A DNA stretch of 7,190 bases from Myxococcota bacterium. Lineage in GTDB: Bacteria; Myxococcota; Polyangia; GCA-2747355; JAKLHH01. Below are positions 4,380 to 7,190 of the stretch, in pieces. The stretch lies in NCBI GenBank assembly GCA_022710245.1, contig JAKLHH010000378.1:1-7190 (forward strand), written 5' to 3'. Position 1 is the first letter of the stretch. Each line of letters opens with the position of its first letter. The notes under the pieces are model-generated. The model was not told the origin of the DNA and made no database searches. It saw only the letters and a program-made list of their open reading frames with translations. The translations under genes were made by a program, and so were the position numbers.

Positions 4380-7190
4380 GCGGGGCGGAGGCGTCCGTCG
4401 GGGAGCACGCCGCTCACGGTGACCGTCGTCGGCTCCGGCCGCACCAGCTCGGGCGCGCGGCCCGCGTAGGCAAGGACGCGATCGAAGAGCGCGCGCCGCT
4501 TGCTGCCGGCCGGCAGCAGCGCCTGCTTGGCGTCATCGTAGCGGCCGATCACCTTGAAGGCCACCCGCCGCCGCACGCGCTGCAGCTCACGCTCCAGCTT
4601 CACGGCGCGGAGCTCGAGGCCAATCTGCGCGCCCTGCGCGGCCCGCTGCGTGCGCTCGAGCTCGGCCTCGAAGGCCGCCGTGCGCTCCTCTGCCTCCGCG
4701 GCGCGCCGCTCCGCGCGCTCGAGGAGGGCGGCGACCTCTGCTTGCCCCTGCGCCGACGTGCGCGAGCGCTCGAGCTCGTGCCGGCGCTCCTCGAGCTCAC
4801 GCTCGAGGCGGGCCTGCTCGCGCTGCGCCTGACGCAGGTCCTCGGCGCGGCCCTGCAGCTCCTGCCGCGCGCGGGCGGTGTCCTCGCTCCGCGCCTGCAG
4901 CTCGAGGCGGACCCGCTTCAGCTCTTCACCGCGGGCCTGCGCCTCGTGCCGCGCCTGCGCGAGCTCGTCAGCGTGGGCCTGGACCTCCTGCCGCACGCGC
5001 GCGAGCTCCTCGAGGCGGACCTGCAGCTCGCGCTGCGTGGCCAGGAGCGCCTCGGCCGCGGCCTCGATCTTCTGCCGCAGCGCCCCCAGCTGCGCCTCGC
5101 CCATCATCACCCGCTGCTCGGCCAGCCGGACCTCCTCGGCGCGCGCCTGGAGCGCGGCCCGGGCGCAGGCCAGGTCCTCTGCCCGCGCCGCCAGGCGGTC
5201 CTCCAGCTCGGCGCGCTCGGCCTCCCGGGCCTGGAGCGCCGCGGTGAGCTCGCGTCGCTCCTCCGCTCCGGCCTCGGCCGCCTGCTCGGCCCCCGCCAGC
5301 GCCTGCCGCGCCGCCTCGAGCTGGTGCACCCGCTCGGCGCCCGCCGCCTCGAGCCCGGCGACCCGCTGGTCCCGTTGGGCGAGGAGACCGTCGCGGGCCG
5401 TGAGCTGCTCCTGCAGCGTCGTGAGCTGAGCGCGGGCGGCCTCGAGCTGCTCCTGGGTCCAGCGCAGCTGTCCCAGCGTGGCCCCGACCTGCTCCTCGGC
5501 CTCGTCGACGGCTCGCTGCTGCTCACCAGCCTGCTCCGCCAGCTCGCGCTGCGCGGCCGCGAGGCTCTCGCGCTCTCGCGCCAGCTCCGCCTCGCGCGTC
5601 GCCACCTGCTCGCGGGCCTCTGCGAGCTCCTGGCGGGTGGCCGCGTGGCCCTCGCGCTCGCCCGCCAGCTCCGCCTCACGCCCTGCCAGCTGCTCGCGCG
5701 AGGCCGCCAGCTCCGCCTCGCGCCCTGCCGCCTGCTCGCGCGAGGCCGCCAGCTCCGCCTCGCGCCCTGCCAGCTGCTCGCGCGAGGCCGCCAGCTCCGC
5801 CTCGCGCCCTGCCGCCTGCTCGCGCGAGGCCGCCAGCTCCGCCTCGCGCCCTGCCGCCTGCTCGCGCGAGGCCGCCAGCTCCCGGCGGGCGCTCTCCAGC
5901 TCCGCCTCACGCGCTGCCGCGCGATGGCACGCCTCGGTCAGACCCTGACGCGTCGCCGCGTGTCCCTCACGCTCGCCCGCCAGCTCCGCCTCCCGCGCGG
6001 CCAGCTGCCCCTGAGCGTCGGCGAGGTCTCGCCAGGTGGTCGCGTGGCTCTCCCGCTCGCTGGCCAGCTCCGCGCTCCGCGACGCTGACACCCCCTGCGC
6101 CCAGTCGAGCTCGCTCCGCGTGGTCTCCAGCTGTGCGTAGGCAGCCTCCAGCTCGATCAGCGAGGTCGCGTGCAGCTCGCGCTCGGTGGCGAGCGCCGAG
6201 TCCGCCTCGCGCGCGGCGGCGGCGTGCAGCTCCTCCGCCGCGGCGAGCCGTCCCTCCAGCTCCGCCCGCGCGCTGGCCGCCCTGGCCTCCAGCTCCGCTC
6301 GCGCGCTGGCCGCGCTGGCCTCCAGCTCCGCCCGCGCGCTGGCCGCCCTGGCCTCCAGCTCCGCTCGCGTGCCCGCGAGCAGCATCGCCTGCTCGGCGCG
6401 CACCGCGGCGAGCTCGCTCTCGTGGTCGATCCACAGCTCGGCCACCTCCGCCTCGTGCTGCTGGTGGAGCATGGCCACGGTGCGGTCGTGATCTCGCGTC
6501 AACGCCTGGAGCTGCGCGTACTGCTCGGCGGTGGCAGCGAGGAGCGCCGCCTCGTGCTGCGACCGCGCGGCTTCGAGCTCCTGCGCGCGCTCCGCGTCGA
6601 TCGTCGCCAGCGCCGCGGCCTGGGCCTGCCGCAGCGACTCCAGCGCCTGCTCGTGCGTGCTCTGCAGCGACCTCAGCTCCTGCTCGTGCGTCTGGCTCGC
6701 CCCGGCGACCTGCCCCTCCAGGGCCTGCCGCAGCGACGCCAGCTCCTGCTCGTGCGCGCCCCGCAGCGACGCCAGCTCCTGCTCGTGCGTCTGGCTCGCC
6801 CCGGCGACCCGCGCCTCCAGGGTCTGCCGCAGCGACGCCAGCTCCTGCTCGTGCGCGCCCCGCAGCGACGCCAGCTCCTGCTCGTGCGCGCCCCGCAGCG
6901 ACGCCAGCTCCTGCTCGTCCGCACCCCGCAGCGACGCCAGCTCCCGGGCGTGCCCCTCGCGCAGCGCTGCTTCGGCCTGCGACCGCTCCGCGCCCACCCG
7001 CGCCAGCTCTGCCGCCTGCGCCTCGCGCAGCGTCGTCAGCTCCTGCTCGTGCGCGCCCTGCAGCGACGCCAGCTCCTGCTCGTGCGCCCGGCTCGCCTCG
7101 GCGATCTGACCCTCCAGGGTCTGCCGCAGCGACGCCAGCTCCTGCTCGTGCGCCCGGCTCGCCTCGGCGATCTGACCCTCCAGGGCCTGC
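4370..7190 (-). CDS. Giant repeat-rich coiled-coil protein (5' partial)
   Basis: The frame runs from the right edge, with no start or stop there, to a TGA at 4370-4372, giving 939 visible residues. Its N-terminus is missing. A GTG at 6995-6997 lies in frame, but the same 11-residue repeats continue upstream of it, so it is not the true start. Visible residues 1-187 are 11-residue repeats (HEQELASLRGA and relatives). Residues 187-268 are less regular coil; 269-312 have RAELEARAASA repeats; about 370-540 have 14- and 28-residue repeats (REAELAASREQLAG; EREGHAATRQELAEA); 540-875 are further coil with older 14-residue repeats. Residues 876-939 are a non-coil basic cap (VAFKVIGRYDDAKQALLPAG, then SKRRALFDRVLAY). 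The composition is dominated by Ala, Glu, Leu, Arg and Gln. No membrane helix is visible. A long rod, spacer or scaffold is inferred. The cap resembles tails I associate with bacterial glycosyltransferase or methyltransferase fusions, so a catalytic N-terminal domain outside the window is possible. Cytoskeletal or SMC-like rods are alternatives. Confidence 0.9.
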   Translation of the reverse strand, partial: QALEGQIAEASRAHEQELASLRQTLEGQIAEASRAHEQELASLQGAHEQELTTLREAQAAELARVGAERSQAEAALREGHARELASLRGADEQELASLRGAHEQELASLRGAHEQELASLRQTLEARVAGASQTHEQELASLRGAHEQELASLRQALEGQVAGASQTHEQELRSLQSTHEQALESLRQAQAAALATIDAERAQELEAARSQHEAALLAATAEQYAQLQALTRDHDRTVAMLHQQHEAEVAELWIDHESELAAVRAEQAMLLAGTRAELEARAASARAELEASAASARAELEARAASARAELEGRLAAAEELHAAAAREADSALATERELHATSLIELEAAYAQLETTRSELDWAQGVSASRSAELASERESHATTWRDLADAQGQLAAREAELAGEREGHAATRQGLTEACHRAAAREAELESARRELAASREQAAGREAELAASREQAAGREAELAASREQLAGREAELAASREQAAGREAELAASREQLAGREAELAGEREGHAATRQELAEAREQVATREAELARERESLAAAQRELAEQAGEQQRAVDEAEEQVGATLGQLRWTQEQLEAARAQLTTLQEQLTARDGLLAQRDQRVAGLEAAGAERVHQLEAARQALAGAEQAAEAGAEERRELTAALQAREAERAELEDRLAARAEDLACARAALQARAEEVRLAEQRVMMGEAQLGALRQKIEAAAEALLATQRELQVRLEELARVRQEVQAHADELAQARHEAQARGEELKRVRLELQARSEDTARARQELQGRAEDLRQAQREQARLERELEERRHELERSRTSAQGQAEVAALLERAERRAAEAEERTAAFEAELERTQRAAQGAQIGLELRAVKLERELQRVRRRVAFKVIGRYDDAKQALLPAGSKRRALFDRVLAYAGRAPELVRPEPTTVTVSGVLPDGRLRPARA
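4852..5061 (-). repeat. Degenerate 42-bp (14-residue) repeat array, five units
   Basis: Units begin at 4852, 4894, 4936, 4978 and 5020, exactly 42 bp apart. They encode related 14-mers such as VQAHADELAQARHE, AQARGEELKRVRLE, LQARSEDTARARQE and LQGRAEDLRQAQRE. Sequence divergence between units is much higher than in the 5664 array, so this looks like the older expansion. Fourteen residues equal two heptads. Confidence 0.75.
5664..5873 (-). repeat. Near-identical 42-bp (14-residue) tandem array, five units
   Basis: Units start at 5664, 5706, 5748, 5790 and 5832 and are almost identical at DNA level. They encode REAELAASREQ(L/A)AG. The variable codon reads Leu, Ala, Leu, Ala, Ala in plus-strand order, which suggests that an 84-bp pair was duplicated. 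The near identity implies recent expansion or homogenisation. Degenerate 28-residue relatives flank the array on both sides (about 5540-5663 and 5900-6070). Confidence 0.9.
6254..6385 (-). repeat. 33-bp (11-residue) repeat array, four units
   Basis: Units start at 6254, 6287, 6320 and 6353. They encode RAELEARAASA-type 11-mers. Alternating units share the same silent differences, indicating a 66-bp higher-order duplication. Confidence 0.85.
6632..7190 (-). repeat. Phase-locked 33-bp (11-residue) array reaching the window edge
   Basis: The CAGCGAC-type unit start recurs at 6632, 6665, 6731, 6764, 6830, 6863, 6896, 6929, 7061 and 7127, with related starts at 6962 and 7028. All fall on one 33-bp grid, about 17 periods. 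Two unit types mix: HEQELASLRGA, and a variant with EGQIAEASRA. The 66-bp blocks at 7061-7126 and 7127-7190 differ by one base over the visible part. The array continues past the right edge. Confidence 0.9.

Noticed and set aside
4314..4469. Small plus-strand frame after the lipoprotein, preceded by AGGAGG-like repeats
   Set aside because: Most of it overlaps the C-terminus of the coiled-coil gene in antisense, and the SD-like motifs come from the tandem repeat and are poorly spaced.
4742..6088. Plus-strand Leu/Arg-rich frame with 14-residue repeats
   Set aside because: It is the antisense of the coiled-coil repeats. Its periodicity comes from the 42-bp DNA units and it has no start signal.
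6995..6997. GTG as the start of the coiled-coil gene
   Set aside because: The frame stays open to the window edge, with the same 11-residue repeats on both sides and no Shine-Dalgarno, so this is an internal Val codon.
5664..7190. Regular short repeats as a CRISPR array
   Set aside because: There are no unique spacers between the repeats. The units are directly adjacent, multiples of three, and in frame within one protein.

Overview
The window is very GC-rich, with G or C at nearly all third codon positions. It shows long spurious open frames opposite the real genes. It also encodes a lipoprotein with an Asp/Ala/Gly-rich linker of the 'DAG...EDGG...DGA' type, and a TPR 'end-of-group'-like protein. 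Together these suggest a myxobacterium-like bacterium (Myxococcota/Polyangia). This is inference from style and composition, not a database match.

Five protein genes are supported. (1) 1-1470, minus: a TPR-type protein with a strongly acidic low-complexity segment; its C-terminal end lies beyond the left edge. (2) 1586-2524, minus: a six-helix membrane protein with one extracytoplasmic domain and no recognised family. (3) 2696-3469, minus: a complete classical short-chain dehydrogenase/reductase (SDR), the only gene whose biochemistry can be stated firmly. (4) 3695-4270, plus: a small secreted, probably lipid-anchored protein with a four-cysteine beta-rich domain. (5) 4370-7190, minus: at least 939 residues of almost uninterrupted alpha-helical coiled coil built from internal tandem repeats; its N-terminus lies beyond the right edge.

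Genes 3 and 4 diverge from a 225-bp region (3470-3694) that holds a 16-bp perfect palindrome, a spaced 7-bp inverted repeat and the only clear AT-rich patch nearby. Genes 4 and 5 converge across 99 bp. The 3' ends of genes 3 and 4 each carry short tandem duplications covering the stop codon. A hairpin covers the stop codon of gene 5. A hairpin followed by a T-rich run lies between genes 2 and 1.

No shared pathway is evident; the five genes look like ordinary genome neighbours rather than one system. The most unusual feature is gene 5. It has a phase-locked 33-bp (11-residue) array running off the right edge, a second 33-bp array, a nearly identical 42-bp (14-residue) array and an older, degenerate 42-bp array. 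It therefore switches from hendecad to heptad geometry along one rod, and it ends in a short basic cap of a type I associate with polysaccharide-modifying enzymes. No RNA genes, CRISPR arrays, insertion sequences or phage genes were seen.
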